From an uncultured Bacteroidota bacterium (GTDB lineage Bacteria; Bacteroidota; Bacteroidia; Chitinophagales; Chitinophagaceae): DNA of 64,000 nt. The position numbers and the translations under genes were made by a program. Below, in pieces: positions 20,201 to 30,548 of the stretch. The stretch is taken from positions 1-64,000 of the forward strand of contig CAIRHQ010000008.1 in NCBI GenBank assembly GCA_903878475.1, in the 5' to 3' direction. How positions within the stretch are numbered: position 1 is the stretch's first letter; every line of letters begins with the position of its first letter. A model generated the notes under the pieces. The model was given only the letters and a program-made list of their open reading frames with translations. It had not been told where the DNA came from and ran no database searches.

Positions 20201-20630
20201 CCCAGTATCCCATCTTCATGGTAATATCATCCCATTGGTCTTTGAAGCGCATCACCACTTCGCGGCATTTTTTATTGTAGTCCTCTACCGAAATTTTTTT
20301 GCCAATATCTTCTTTGGTAATTCCCAGTTCTTTTTCCACGCCCAACTCTACCGGAAGTCCGTGGGTATCCCAGCCACCCTTGCGCTGCACCTGAAATCCC
20401 TGCATGGTCTTGTACCTGCAAACCAGATCCTTAAGGGTTCTTGAGATCACATGATGGATACCGGGCATGCCGTTGGCACTGGGCGGACCTTCATAAAACA
20501 CAAAGGGTTGCCGGCCATCCCGGCCTTCAATGCTTTTTATAAAAGCTCCATTCTTTTCCCATTGGGCAAGGATCTCTTCTCCAATGCCTGGTAAATTCAA
20601 TTGACCGTATTCTTTGTAGTTGGCACTCAT
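17229..20630 (-). CDS. ileS: Isoleucine--tRNA ligase
   Basis: 1133 aa; PPSANGMPGIHH (HIGH-type region), KMSKRLGN, and editing domain WTTTPWTLPSN. Confidence 0.97.
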   Translation of the reverse strand: MSANYKEYGQLNLPGIGEEILAQWEKNGAFIKSIEGRDGRQPFVFYEGPPSANGMPGIHHVISRTLKDLVCRYKTMQGFQVQRKGGWDTHGLPVELGVEKELGITKEDIGKKISVEDYNKKCREVVMRFKDQWDDITMKMGYWVDLKNPYITFENNYIETLWWCLSELHKKGLLYESVSIQPYSPAAGTGLSSHELNQPGTYKDVKDTSCVAMFRISRNEAQQSGSTSAAEKIFAAVDANSKGGMEAFFMAWTTTPWTLPSNLGLTVGPQIDYVLVKTFNPYTYLPVAVVLAKALTGKYFKAEALDLSFDDYKEADKLIPWTIIAEFKGKELEGMVYDQLLPVEANTLEMIREITPGANPFRVISGDFVTTEDGTGIVHTAPAFGADDFRVGQKNNLGILTLVDKQGKFVDGVGEFSGRYVKDYKDEKGYVDVNIDIAVKLKKENRAFKVEKYEHNYPHCWRTDKPIIYYPLDAWFIRTTAAKDRMVELNKTINWKPAATGTGRFGNWLENMVDWNLSRSRYWGTPLPIWKTEDGEEEKCIGSIASLNEEIKKAAEQLGGETNKHYLHEGILDLHKPYVDDIVLVSDSGKPMKRVADLIDVWFDSGAMPYAQWHFPFENKETFKKSFPADFIAEGVDQTRGWFYTLHALGVLLFDSVAYKTVVSNGLVLDKDGNKMSKRLGNVVNPFETIEKYGADATRWYLITNASPWDNLKFDAEGIKEVQRKFFGTLYNTYQFFALYANVDSFSFKEKYIPLQDRPEIDQWILSSLNSLIKAVTRNFDEYEPTQAGRAIEDFVDAHLSNWYVRLCRRRFWKGEYEHDKICAYQTLYECVETLCRLMAPISPFFADWLFNNLNSISNRFEAISVHHTDFPIADETAIDIDLEKRMQLAQDASSLILSLRKKVNLKVRQPLQKVFIPALDAGMATRIKQVEDIIKAETNIKEVDVLGAENDFIKKKAKANFKTLGKKLGSRMKWAAEQIAGFSNATIDQVQESDYLLNPGFEAAGEEPVYISAEDLEVTTDEIPGYEVAVKGPLTVALDITLTEDLKKEGYAREFVNRIQNIRKDSGFNLSDRILVTVSENEIIQSALIQYKEYICAEILADSLAFLPAVTNGIEIEVNDAILQVNVLKKGE

Positions 20631-21053
20631 ATCAATTCTTGTAAGGACTGAAAATTTTCCTGTTATCCAAACCCAAAGGGCTTTTCAACAAGTGTGCAAA
20701 GGTAATAAAATAGCCATTCTTGGAGGCATTTAATATGTTTCGCCACGGCTGTCGCCGGATTGATTATTGAATTCCTTCCTTCGTTTTATTCATCCTGGAG
20801 CGGGGGTTTTGGACAGGGAAATTCGTAAAAAGGGCAGCATATCTACGATACAGACTTCTGCATTACGGTAATTTCATTCAAAAAAAATCGGGTGAAACCA
20901 CTCTAGCACAAATTTTTTTTTTGGATTAATTTCAATTTTCAATTCTTTGGCACAGTATTGGGATTATGTAGGAGGTAACAGCTATAAAAAAAATATACCA
21001 TATATCGTTAAATATGATGAAGATTTTGCTGGTTTAGGGTTTTATTAGGGTAA

Positions 21054-21090
21054 GAGACGGGATTATTCTTATTCCCGTCTCATTTTTTTA
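21054..21090 (+). terminator. Strong intrinsic terminator in the ileS-hmuY intergenic region
   Basis: gagacggga-N10-tcccgtctc followed by aTTTTTTT. Confidence 0.8.
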
Positions 21091-21168
21091 ATTAGGTTTT
21101 ACAACAACTGAGTCCTGCTTTTAAATTTTTTATTCCTATCTGATTTTATTCCTTTGTGTTTTGTTTTG

Positions 21169-21214
21169 GCATAAAAAAACCGTCTAGCCCAAGGCTAGAC
21201 GGTTTTTTTTATAA
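21169..21214. terminator. Bidirectional intrinsic terminator downstream of the HmuY-like gene
   Basis: AAAAAAACCGTCTAGCC-caa-GGCTAGACGGTTTTTTTT; A and T tracts on both sides. Confidence 0.9.
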
Positions 21215-21223
21215 TGCTAATTT

Positions 21224-21802
21224 TTAGAAGCTCAGTGATCCATTTGCCTGATAGGTATATCGGAAACGGTATATCAGTCGGCTGGGTGTAGGACCTACAA
21301 ATGCTTCATAATCCACGGCCAATAATTCCATTTTTACATAAAAATTATCTGCGGTGCGGAAGAAGAAGGTTTGTCCTGCTTTAGGAACAAATGCATGGGT
21401 GGCTACATTATAATCATACCAGCTTCCGTCTTTGATGCCTTTTTGAGTTGAAGCGGTATCATAAGCATAGCCTGTTGCGGGTGCAGTGGTCGCCGCACTA
21501 TAGATCGTGTTTTGCAATATAGCGCCAGCATTTCCGGGTCCGTAGGTATGGCTGTTGAGAATGAATGTAGTGAAACGCAGACCGAAATCCCATTTGGTAC
21601 TAGCACTATCACTGTTGGCTACCAACGCATCATTTTTGAAGCTGAAAAAAGTATAAGGAGCCACGGGGCTGAAATTTACTTTAATAGAATCGGTTTTCTG
21701 GATGATGGTTACCACCGGTGTAGGATCAGATTTTGTACAGGCGCTAAAAAATAGCATGGCACCGGTTGCGATGCAGATGCTGCTAAGGATTGCTTTTTTC
21801 AT
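21224..21802 (-). CDS. HmuY-like family lipoprotein
   Basis: Lipobox-like MLFFSACTKSD; KTDSIKVNFSPVAPYTFFSFKNDALVANSDSASTKWDFGLRFTTFILNSHTYGPGNAG typical of HmuY-like proteins; next to a TonB receptor. Confidence 0.82.
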   Translation of the reverse strand: MKKAILSSICIATGAMLFFSACTKSDPTPVVTIIQKTDSIKVNFSPVAPYTFFSFKNDALVANSDSASTKWDFGLRFTTFILNSHTYGPGNAGAILQNTIYSAATTAPATGYAYDTASTQKGIKDGSWYDYNVATHAFVPKAGQTFFFRTADNFYVKMELLAVDYEAFVGPTPSRLIYRFRYTYQANGSLSF

Positions 21803-23948
21803 GATTTTTTGTTTTTAGTTTTTTTAGATCAATAGTTAAGTTTATAAAATAGGTTCTGCCACTCAGGTTGGGCAACTTTACTTTATCGAGGTGATTCAGG
21901 ATGTTCTCGCTTCCGGTTTGGATGCCGATCCCATTTCTGAAATTGATACCGGCGCTGGCATTCAGCAGTACGAATCCATCGGCGTATTCGCGGTTGTCGT
22001 CTAAAATATTATCTCCATTGATATCGCTGTATCCAAATCGGCCACGGTATACGGCCCGGATGCTGCTGTTGAACCAATGCTGTTTGTTGCTGTACGACAA
22101 TTGCAGGTTGGCGGTATGTTTACTTCTGTTGAAGAGTCCGCCATAATCTTTGCGCGTAACATAACTGCTTTGGAAAGTAACGGGGTCTCTTTTTACGATC
22201 TTACCAGACTTCAGGTTTTCCATTACGTCCTTATCTTTTGCATCCAGGTATTGGTATCCGGCGTGTACGGTAAACTGTTGGGCAAATTTTTGTGTGATGC
22301 TGAAATCCAATCCTTGCGTGTATACCCTGTTCACATTTACATAGCTGTAAATAGCCTGGTTGTTGATCTTGGTAAAAGGAAGGTTATAGCGATCGATCAG
22401 GTTATTGATATCATTTCTGAATACACTGGAACTGATCTCGGTATTGTTTCCTACATGATACCTGAATCCGATATTGGTACCTACCGATTTTTCGGGCGAT
22501 AGGGTATGGTCGATCAGGTAAGGAGCCAAGTTGATAGAAGGATCGATCTGCCCTTGCTGTTGTAATTTAATGAGTCCGTTATTGAGTTCATTTGCTCCCA
22601 GCAAGGTATATCCGATCAATGAATTGGAGAAGCTGAGGAATTGTTGTCTGAAATCGGGTGTTTTAAATCCGGTGCCAATAGAACCGATAAGCGTTAGGTC
22701 ATGTGTTGGTTTCCAGGCCATGGCCAGTTTTGGATTGAACTGGGCTGTATATAAATTTTGTTTATCGAATCGGGCACCTAGTGTGATGTTCAGATTTTGT
22801 AAGGGCAGCCATTCTTTTTGAGCATATACATAATAGGCATTTAATTTTTTTTCTGAGGCGTATCTGCTGGAATTGATTGTTTCATTATTATACCCGATGC
22901 CCGCAATGAGTTGTTTGTTGGGTTTTGATCCGATCTCCACCTGTACCTCTGGTTTCAGCAATGACTGATGAAGGAAGGAGTGGTCGTACAAGCTGCCATC
23001 TTTTTGCATGAATACATCTGCATTGTCGGTATATCCGGTTGCATATAAACGGGCGATCAGATTGGTTTTTGCTGAGAAGCGATGTTGCAGCTGGTTCCTG
23101 AAACTCCAGTCTGTTTCTACGGTGCTTCCGTCAACGATTTCCGGAGTGGCACTGGTGTATACTAAATAATTATTGAATTGTTTTTGGGTGAAATATCTGG
23201 CCGATGTTTGCCATTGTGTACGGGCATTGATATCAAAAATAAATTTAGCGGCGAAGGAATAGTTGCGATAAGGATCGGCTGTGTTGCCATAGATGGTTTT
23301 ATCCAGATCGTATCCGCTGCTGCTGTACCGGTTGGCAAAAAGCTGCAGGGCAGTCCTTTTTGTTTTAATGGTACTGTTGGCGGTAAATCCCCAGGTATTG
23401 TTGCTGGCCCGGTGTATCTGAATGCCTGCGGCTCCGGTTTTTGGTTTGTCGGTAATGATATTGATCACCCCGGCCAGCGCGTCTGAACCATAGAGGCTGG
23501 TGGCCGGACCTTTTACAATTTCAATTTGCTGAATATTTCCCACGGCAACCCTTCCCAGGTTCAGGATGCCGGCATTTCTTCCAGTTAAAGGTTCTCCATC
23601 GAGCAGGATCAGGGTATAGGCTGGATCGAGGCCTTGTAACTGGATACCAGATCCAAACGGGTTGGGATATCCGATCAGGGCTGTGCCCAGCGGATTATCT
23701 GCCAGAACAAGTCCGGTTTGTTGTTGTAGGATATCGATCAGTTTCTGTGAACCGGTTTGTTGGATGAATTTTTTGGAGATCACTTGAACGGGAACCGGTA
23801 TATCGCCGATACTTTTTTCAGTACGGGTAGCAGTTACTACCACTTCTCTGATGGTAGTAGTATCGTTGAATCTTTTTTGTGCAACCGCATTCAATTGCGC
23901 AAGACTCAGCAAGACGGTAATGATGAAAAGGCGGTTATTTTTTTGCAT
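21783..23948 (-). CDS. TonB-dependent receptor (HmuR/BtuB-like)
   Basis: Signal peptide; TIREVVVTATRTEKSIGDIPVPVQVISK TonB box/plug; GSDALAGVINIITDKP; C-terminal beta-barrel. Overlaps the HmuY-like start by 20 nt. Confidence 0.92.
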   Translation of the reverse strand: MQKNNRLFIITVLLSLAQLNAVAQKRFNDTTTIREVVVTATRTEKSIGDIPVPVQVISKKFIQQTGSQKLIDILQQQTGLVLADNPLGTALIGYPNPFGSGIQLQGLDPAYTLILLDGEPLTGRNAGILNLGRVAVGNIQQIEIVKGPATSLYGSDALAGVINIITDKPKTGAAGIQIHRASNNTWGFTANSTIKTKRTALQLFANRYSSSGYDLDKTIYGNTADPYRNYSFAAKFIFDINARTQWQTSARYFTQKQFNNYLVYTSATPEIVDGSTVETDWSFRNQLQHRFSAKTNLIARLYATGYTDNADVFMQKDGSLYDHSFLHQSLLKPEVQVEIGSKPNKQLIAGIGYNNETINSSRYASEKKLNAYYVYAQKEWLPLQNLNITLGARFDKQNLYTAQFNPKLAMAWKPTHDLTLIGSIGTGFKTPDFRQQFLSFSNSLIGYTLLGANELNNGLIKLQQQGQIDPSINLAPYLIDHTLSPEKSVGTNIGFRYHVGNNTEISSSVFRNDINNLIDRYNLPFTKINNQAIYSYVNVNRVYTQGLDFSITQKFAQQFTVHAGYQYLDAKDKDVMENLKSGKIVKRDPVTFQSSYVTRKDYGGLFNRSKHTANLQLSYSNKQHWFNSSIRAVYRGRFGYSDINGDNILDDNREYADGFVLLNASAGINFRNGIGIQTGSENILNHLDKVKLPNLSGRTYFINLTIDLKKLKTKNHEKSNP

Positions 23949-23957
23949 GTGATGCTA

Positions 23958-24064
23958 TTTACCATACAAAATTGAAGCCTGAGTTCAGCAGTTTTATCAC
24001 AGAATTGTCATCAAATCAGGAAAGGGGTTTGTTTTACCATTTCATGACAACTCATTTTGGTAAA
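23958..24064. promoter_or_regulatory. Interleaved inverted repeats upstream of the TonB receptor
   Basis: TTGTCAT (24005) / ATGACAA (24044) and TTTACCA (24033) / TGGTAAA (24058), with an additional TTTACCAT at 23958. Confidence 0.4.
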
Positions 24065-24178
24065 TCATAAATGGCAATGATAACGGTCATGGTTAATTGA
24101 AAAAAAAGAGGAACGAAATTGATTTCGGACTGAGGAAATTAAAATTCAGGAAAATTACAAGGTGATAAAAAAGAAGGA

Positions 24179-25120
24179 TCAATTTTTTCCGAACAAGAGG
24201 GCGCAAGGCTTGATGCCAGTATGTTTTTTGAAGGCAGTAGAGAAATGCGAAATAGAAGAGTACCCCAGCAGCATGGATACTTCGGTCACGCTGAGTCCTT
24301 TGTCGTACAACAGGTATTTGGCATGTTCCATCCTTTGACTTTGATAAAAGTCGAAGATGGTGGTACCGAATATTTCTTTGAATCCTTTTTTCAGGTAACA
24401 TTCATTGATGGCCACTTTGCGGCTCAGCGCCTTGATGGTGATGGGCTCGCCAATATGATGGAGCAACACTTCACGGGCCTTGATGATCTTTTCACGGTCA
24501 TTAACATTGCTGAGGAACTTGCAGGCAAATCCGGTTTCTTTTTCTTCCAGCATACAATCCATGCTGTATAGGAGCAGGATCTGGGTTTGGGCGTTGATGA
24601 AAATATTTTCCAGTGAATCGGTATAGTTGTGATTCAACAGGGCCTCAATAGCTGTGCGGGTTTTTGCGCAAAGGGGTAATTGTCTTGAAAAAGACTCGGG
24701 ATGTGTGAAGGATAATACTTCGTCAGACAAACCGGTATGGCTATTGTTCTTGGTGAATTGCAACAGGTAGCCAGGTTTAAAACTGAAACTGAGCACATCA
24801 ATACTTTCAATTTTTTCAACACAGCTGCCCGAGCTGTTGAATTTGCAGAAATTACATTCTATTTGTTTTTCCCGGCAATAAATATTGCCACTAACGCAGA
24901 ATTTCAGTTCGAGGCGGTTCTCTTTAGGGGCATTTTTTTCAATATGATATATCATTAATCCGGTATCGTTAATACTCCATTGCGGTTGTTTGCGATAGCG
25001 TTTAATGCTATACTGAACCGATCCCGGCACTATGCGTTCGGCCTGGAGTAAAATATCCAGTTCTTCCTGCATCAGCGGTTGATTGCGTGCAACGGTTAAT
25101 ATGTCGGCTGTTTGATACAT
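24179..25120 (-). CDS. AraC family transcriptional regulator with N-terminal Cys cluster
   Basis: C-terminal double HTH: EPITIKALSRKVAINECYLKKGFKEIFGTTIFDFYQSQRMEHAKYLL...EVSMLLGYSSISHFSTAFKKHTGIKP. Confidence 0.92.
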   Translation of the reverse strand: MYQTADILTVARNQPLMQEELDILLQAERIVPGSVQYSIKRYRKQPQWSINDTGLMIYHIEKNAPKENRLELKFCVSGNIYCREKQIECNFCKFNSSGSCVEKIESIDVLSFSFKPGYLLQFTKNNSHTGLSDEVLSFTHPESFSRQLPLCAKTRTAIEALLNHNYTDSLENIFINAQTQILLLYSMDCMLEEKETGFACKFLSNVNDREKIIKAREVLLHHIGEPITIKALSRKVAINECYLKKGFKEIFGTTIFDFYQSQRMEHAKYLLYDKGLSVTEVSMLLGYSSISHFSTAFKKHTGIKPCALLFGKN

Positions 25121-25345
25121 TGAAAAATTTCAATACAAAGATAGGCAGAAATTCAGGGATGGGGAGGCTAGCCATGTTAAAATTGATGTTTAACCGCTAT
25201 TTTTTAAGGGCTTACGCAGTCATAAAATTGGTTTATTGAGGGGAGAGGCATCTGCGGCAAAAATAGGGGGCCAAATGCCCGTTTTTTGCCCTTAAAAACT
25301 GTGGAAATCTTTTCACCTGAAACAGGCAAATAAGCCGCATAAAAA

Positions 25346-25377
25346 TTGGCTGAAACCCCTGATTTTCCGTACATTTG
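25346..25377 (+). promoter_or_regulatory. Putative Bacteroidota-type promoter of gyrB
   Basis: TTG-N21-TACATTTG matches the -33 TTG / -7 TAnnTTTG pattern; 45 nt before ATG. Confidence 0.45.
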
Positions 25378-25404
25378 CCCGAATGTGAAATTTGAACTTT
25401 CTAA

Positions 25405-27402
<1,998 letters not shown>

Positions 27403-27459
27403 TCTTGTATTTATCTTGTAATCAAATAAATATACAGATATTAAATTTATAATGTTTAT

Positions 27460-27489
27460 ATGGGTAGCTTAACGGCTGCCCATTTTTTT
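27460..27489 (+). terminator. Intrinsic terminator downstream of gyrB
   Basis: atgggtagc-N6-gctgcccat followed by TTTTTTT. Confidence 0.8.
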
Positions 27490-27569
27490 GCGGAACCCGA
27501 TAATTTTAGTAGCTTGTATCCTGAAGTTTACTGCTTCAGCCCATATTTACTAACCATAAATTCAAGAAA

Positions 27570-27770
27570 ATGTCAAAAATGTTAACAGCTTATTGCATGA
27601 AAACAAAAGAAAAAAATGTTCCCATGCAGGATGCGGTGATAACCAAAACTGCCCGCGGTGGCTATATGGCCCAGGGCAATGACGGAAAAGGCAATAAAAT
27701 GACCACCATGCTTAGTGAGGCTACTGCCTTGGAAGCGGTTAAGAACGGGGTGGCAAAGAAAGCCTGGTAA
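27570..27770 (+). CDS. Small 66-aa protein, DUF5679-like zinc-ribbon fold with lost cysteines (tentative)
   Basis: AYCMKTKEKNVPMQDAVITKTARGGYMAQGNDGKGNKM resembles the YCvKCkekrem...GrxaxkGxCPxCGtKM pattern; own terminator immediately downstream. Confidence 0.65.
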   Translation: MSKMLTAYCMKTKEKNVPMQDAVITKTARGGYMAQGNDGKGNKMTTMLSEATALEAVKNGVAKKAW

Positions 27771-27791
27771 TTTATCCTGATCAAATTATTG

Positions 27792-27824
27792 AGGTCATCT
27801 GTTCATGCAGATGGCCTTTTTTTT
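27792..27824 (+). terminator. Intrinsic terminator of the small 66-aa gene
   Basis: aggtcatctg-ttcatg-cagatggcct followed by a long T tract. Confidence 0.85.
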
Positions 27825-27878
27825 ATCTGGTCCCTAAAGGTCAAATAGCATTAATTTTATATTGATATTAGCATTGAA

Positions 27879-30548
27879 ATGAAAAAAGCTGTTTTTTTAT
27901 TGGGATTGATACTTGTTGGCCAGCAGCTTTGGGCGCAGTATACACTCAATGGCAGTGCTACCCAAGATGCCTGCAATGCCTATACGCTTACACCCGATGC
28001 TTATACCCGTAGTGGTTCGGTATGGAATAACAATAAGATCAATCTCAGCGTCTCCTTTGATTTTAATTTTGATATCAATTTAGGCAATCATGATTCCGAT
28101 GGTGCCGATGGGCTCGTGTTTGTTTTGCAGCCGATCAGTACCAGTGTGGGTACCACCGGGGGCGGACTGGGATATGAAGGCATATTTCCTGCAGTAGGCG
28201 TAACCGTTGATACCTGGCAAAACAACGAAAACAATGATCCTGTGTACGATCATATTGCTATTCAGCTTAACGGAGATATTGGTCATTCCAGTACCAACAA
28301 TATTGCCGGTCCGGTAACAGCCATCAGTGGCAACGACAATATAGAAGATGGCAACTGGCATTCCCTTCATATTATTTGGGATGTACCCTCAAAAACTTTA
28401 ACGGTATTGGTTGATGGTGTGTTGCGTGTATCTGCCGTGAAAGATTTTGTAACAGATATATTCAGCGGAAACCCAATGGTATACTGGGGCTTTACCGGAA
28501 GTACCGGCGGGGCAAAAAACTGGCAACGCTTTAGAACAGCTTTGAATCCGTCCTTTCATTTTGGTCCTACACAAAAACGCTGTGTAAATGAACCCATCAG
28601 CTTTTTTGATTCCACCATTTCATTTACCAGCCTCGCTAAATTTTACTGGGATTTTGGCGATGGTAGCCCCATCGATTCCATCCATCTTAATCCGGTACAT
28701 ACTTATACAGTAGCTGGTGATTACACCGTTATTCAAAGAGTGATTGGTGCAGATGGATGCGAGGCAACCAATACGCAAACGGTAAGGATCGGCAGTAAAC
28801 CCATTGCCTTATTTAATTATTCGGATAGTTGTGTATCCAATACCATCAGCTTCTCAGATATGTCAACTGCAACAGTAGGGCCTATCAATAATTGGTTCTG
28901 GGATCTTGGTAATGGAAATACATCCGTTAGCCAAAACACATCAATAACTTATCCAGCATCCGGAAATAAATTAATAAAGTTGGCAGTAAAATCAGTTGAG
29001 GGCTGCGAATCAGATACGCTCTTCAGGACCATCCATATTTTTTCGAAACCTGTGCTTGATTTTAATTTTTCCGATTCAGCATGCCTGGGTTCGGCTACTT
29101 CATTTACAGGGGTCGTTGTTTCCAGCGATGGACCCATAACCAACTGGTACTGGAGTATTGATGGAAATAATTATACCACACAAAATGTAAATTATTTATT
29201 CACGACGCCGGGCGCTCACTCGGTTACCTTATCGGCAACAAGCAATGGCAGCACTGGTTGTCTCGGCCTCATTCAAAAAAATGTGTTTGTGGTGGATAAG
29301 CCTAAAGCATATTTTACGGTTAATGCTATTTGTCAGGCTGCCACGGTTAGTTTAAAAGATTCTTCTTATACAACCGACGGGCTCGCCATCAGTCAGTGGT
29401 GGTGGGATCTTGGTAACGGCCAGTTCTCCACACAACAGAACCCGGTAACCACTTATACTACTGCTGGCCCGGTAATTATTCGGCACGCAGTGGCAAACTC
29501 ACGGGGATGCCTATCCGATACTATCAGTCAAACAATCAATGTGCAAGCTAAGCCGGTGGCCAAATTCGGATATCTTAGTCAGCTATGCAGTGTTGATCCG
29601 GTGCAATTCAATGATTCTTCTTTTGTTTCGGGTGGTACTATTTCAAACTGGTACTGGCTCTATAATGGTGCAGTATTTAGCAATCTGCAAAATCCATTGC
29701 TTGCCTTTACGGTAGGAACCCACCAGGTTGGATTAATCGCCGAAAGTTTATCAGGATGTTTGTCGGATACCGTATTCAAGACCTTTTCCATCAATACCAA
29801 ACCATTGATCAGCATGAGTTTTGCCAATGCCTGTAAAAATACACCCGTTAGTTTTTCTGCTGCAGAAATAACGAGTACCGGCATGGTGAACTGGAACTGG
29901 AGTTTTGGTGATGGCGCTTCAGGCACGGGCATCAGTACACAGCATGTCTATATCCAAAACGGCAGTTTCCCTGTTTCTTTACAGGCTACCTCAGCAGCGG
30001 GATGCAGTTCCAATCTGCTGATCAAAAATATTATCATCTATGGTACCAATGCTTACGCAGGCCAAGACACGATCGCGGCCGCCGGGCAACCGGTTCAGTT
30101 GCATGCTTCTGGGGGATTAAGTTATCTGTGGTCGCCTGGCGGATATTTGAATGATGCCGGAATTGCTAATCCTATTGCGATCTTATCAGCTACCCAAAGC
30201 TTTCGTTTAAAAGCGTTTACCCCTGAGGGTTGTGAGAGTTATGATACCGTGATCGTAAAGATTTATAAGGGCCCGGATATTTACTTGCCCAATGCCTTTA
30301 CCCCCAATGACGACGGACTCAATGATCTGCTGAGGGGCATTCCCGTAGGATTACAACAATTCAACTGGCTGCGCATCTTCAACCGCTATGGTCAGGAAAT
30401 ATTTTCTACCACCGATTATCACAAGGGCTGGGATGGAAAATGGAAAGGACAAAAGCAGGATAACGGGGTATATGTAGTGATCGCATCGGGTATTGATTTC
30501 AGGGGAAACCCCATCAATAAGAAAGCAACGGTAATGCTTATACGCTAG
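27879..30548 (+). CDS. Secreted L-type-lectin-like / multi-PKD-domain protein with T9SS type B (gliding motility-associated) C-terminal domain
   Basis: N-terminal lectin-like DGADGLVFVLQP...GGGLGYEGI...NWHSLHIIWD; repeated WDFGDGSP/WWWDLGNG PKD motifs; C-terminal YLPNAFTPNDDGLNDLLRG...RIFNRYGQEIFSTTDYHKGWDGKWKGQ. Confidence 0.88.
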   Translation: MKKAVFLLGLILVGQQLWAQYTLNGSATQDACNAYTLTPDAYTRSGSVWNNNKINLSVSFDFNFDINLGNHDSDGADGLVFVLQPISTSVGTTGGGLGYEGIFPAVGVTVDTWQNNENNDPVYDHIAIQLNGDIGHSSTNNIAGPVTAISGNDNIEDGNWHSLHIIWDVPSKTLTVLVDGVLRVSAVKDFVTDIFSGNPMVYWGFTGSTGGAKNWQRFRTALNPSFHFGPTQKRCVNEPISFFDSTISFTSLAKFYWDFGDGSPIDSIHLNPVHTYTVAGDYTVIQRVIGADGCEATNTQTVRIGSKPIALFNYSDSCVSNTISFSDMSTATVGPINNWFWDLGNGNTSVSQNTSITYPASGNKLIKLAVKSVEGCESDTLFRTIHIFSKPVLDFNFSDSACLGSATSFTGVVVSSDGPITNWYWSIDGNNYTTQNVNYLFTTPGAHSVTLSATSNGSTGCLGLIQKNVFVVDKPKAYFTVNAICQAATVSLKDSSYTTDGLAISQWWWDLGNGQFSTQQNPVTTYTTAGPVIIRHAVANSRGCLSDTISQTINVQAKPVAKFGYLSQLCSVDPVQFNDSSFVSGGTISNWYWLYNGAVFSNLQNPLLAFTVGTHQVGLIAESLSGCLSDTVFKTFSINTKPLISMSFANACKNTPVSFSAAEITSTGMVNWNWSFGDGASGTGISTQHVYIQNGSFPVSLQATSAAGCSSNLLIKNIIIYGTNAYAGQDTIAAAGQPVQLHASGGLSYLWSPGGYLNDAGIANPIAILSATQSFRLKAFTPEGCESYDTVIVKIYKGPDIYLPNAFTPNDDGLNDLLRGIPVGLQQFNWLRIFNRYGQEIFSTTDYHKGWDGKWKGQKQDNGVYVVIASGIDFRGNPINKKATVMLIR

